NCBI GenBank assembly: GCA_000435075.1
Contig: FR890645.1
Span: forward strand, 1 to 14,223
Length of the DNA stretch: 14,223 nucleotides
Source: Bacteroides sp. CAG:770
Lineage (GTDB): Bacteria; Bacteroidota; Bacteroidia; Bacteroidales; UBA932
Direction of reading: 5' to 3'
Both the position numbers and the translations under genes were made by a program. The notes under the pieces were generated by a model. That model was not told the DNA's origin. It was given only the letters and a program-made list of their open reading frames with translations, and made no database searches. Positions within the stretch are counted from its first letter, which is position 1; every line of letters starts with the position of its first letter. Positions 13,618-14,223 of the stretch are shown here, in pieces.

Positions 13618-14223
13618 TTAAAGTGTTATTACCTCATTGTTGTCACATATCATGGTATCCCCATCTATAAACGCCCCTAAAGGGTCAAGTTCATCCACTT
13701 CAAGGGCCACATCCGAGGCATTGGCGAATTCCTCTGCCGGAATCATGATGCTATCGCCATAGCCGAGGTCAGTCCATTCGGCTCCATATACCGCCCTTTT
13801 TATGGACCACTTGATGCTGAAGAATCTTGAAGGATTTTCCACGACAGTCCTTCCGACCGTGATCACGCATTCATTCTTCACCATCTCCGCATTCGGGGAG
13901 ACCTCCACCCCACCATGCACAAAATGCTCGAAATCATATTCTGGATATCTCCTCACCACTGTTGTCTCATCTTTAAGGCAATTATCCGTCGGAGATGACG
14001 GCAGAGCCTCGCCTGACAACGCATATTCCACCTTGCAGGATATTTTCACCTGTCCATTGACATAACGGGGATCGATTGTCAATGTGTCTGCATTCTGGCC
14101 TGCCTCATAGAACAAGTCCTCATCAGGGTCAATAATCGTCTCCTTTCCGTCAACGGTCTTATACCACCAGTATGCAACCTTGCACTGTCCTGAATCCGGG
14201 GTCTTTCCGCCAAGCAGGAATGT
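13618..14223 (-). CDS. Partial phage structural protein with Ig-like domain
   Basis: The frame is open through the right edge of the window, so the N-terminus is missing and 201 residues are visible. A TTG at 14115 could be mistaken for the start, but the frame continues 36 codons upstream with coding-like sequence. The segment YWWYKTVDG, followed by NADTLTIDPRYVNGQVKISCKVEY, has the Trp/Cys spacing of an Ig-like domain similar to that in the 347-aa protein. The remainder, including PSRFFSIKWSIKRAVYGAEW and DSIMIPAEEFANASDVALEVDEL, is beta-rich. It likely belongs to the tail or baseplate, as the first visible gene of the operon that leads to the fibre and the DGR target. Confidence 0.7.
   Translation of the reverse strand, partial: TFLLGGKTPDSGQCKVAYWWYKTVDGKETIIDPDEDLFYEAGQNADTLTIDPRYVNGQVKISCKVEYALSGEALPSSPTDNCLKDETTVVRRYPEYDFEHFVHGGVEVSPNAEMVKNECVITVGRTVVENPSRFFSIKWSIKRAVYGAEWTDLGYGDSIMIPAEEFANASDVALEVDELDPLGAFIDGDTMICDNNEVITL

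Noticed and set aside
14113..14115. TTG at 14115 as the start of the rightmost gene
   Set aside because: The frame stays open and coding-like (YWWYKTVDG) to the window edge, so the gene is truncated by the window.
1..14223. tRNA or rRNA genes
   Set aside because: No cloverleaf with a T-loop consensus or rRNA core sequence was recognised on either strand by eye; tRNAscan would be decisive.

Overview
The window looks like a Bacteroidales chromosome (Bacteroides and relatives) carrying the distal end of an integrated phage. Reasons: promoter-like boxes of the Bacteroidota form TAnnTTTG occur just upstream of two RNA elements, starts lack clear Shine-Dalgarno sequences, and the diversity-generating retroelement (DGR) has a long reverse transcriptase (RT) with a C-terminal domain of the kind I associate with this group. 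No database search was possible; all family names rest on motifs and sequence recall.

Positions 1-4540 are host-like. They hold a structured noncoding stretch with a 22-bp near-perfect inverted repeat, a decayed LytTR regulator, thiC on the minus strand under a TPP riboswitch, and divergent rmuC with its terminator. Positions 4540-4918 have no convincing gene and are the likely host/phage junction.

Positions 4919 to the right edge are phage-like and entirely on the minus strand. In transcription order from the right they are: a partial Ig-like structural protein, a 70-aa protein, a 347-aa Ig-like protein, a 417-aa tail-fibre-like protein, the 473-aa DGR target with its variable repeat (VR, 9698-9823), a bidirectional terminator, a promoter-like box and hairpin, the template repeat (TR, 9226-9351), a 543-aa RT, a 140-aa tail-associated protein, a muralytic enzyme, a strongly self-complementary intergenic element, a D12-class adenine methyltransferase and a divergent thymidylate-synthase-fold protein.

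The DGR is the best supported system. TR and VR differ at 17 of 126 positions, every one a TR adenine in the coding sense, and 14 residues of the target's C-terminal lectin-like domain are changed. Its RT is atypical: FMDN replaces YxDD, SxT replaces the usual DGR SQ, there is an insertion of roughly 50 residues between motifs B and C, and no Avd gene is seen. Other points of interest are the thymidylate-synthase homolog with Asp at the Asn position that selects dUMP, the element at 6475-6573, an attenuator-like hairpin inside the 140-aa gene, and the inverted-repeat-flanked segment at 226-432.
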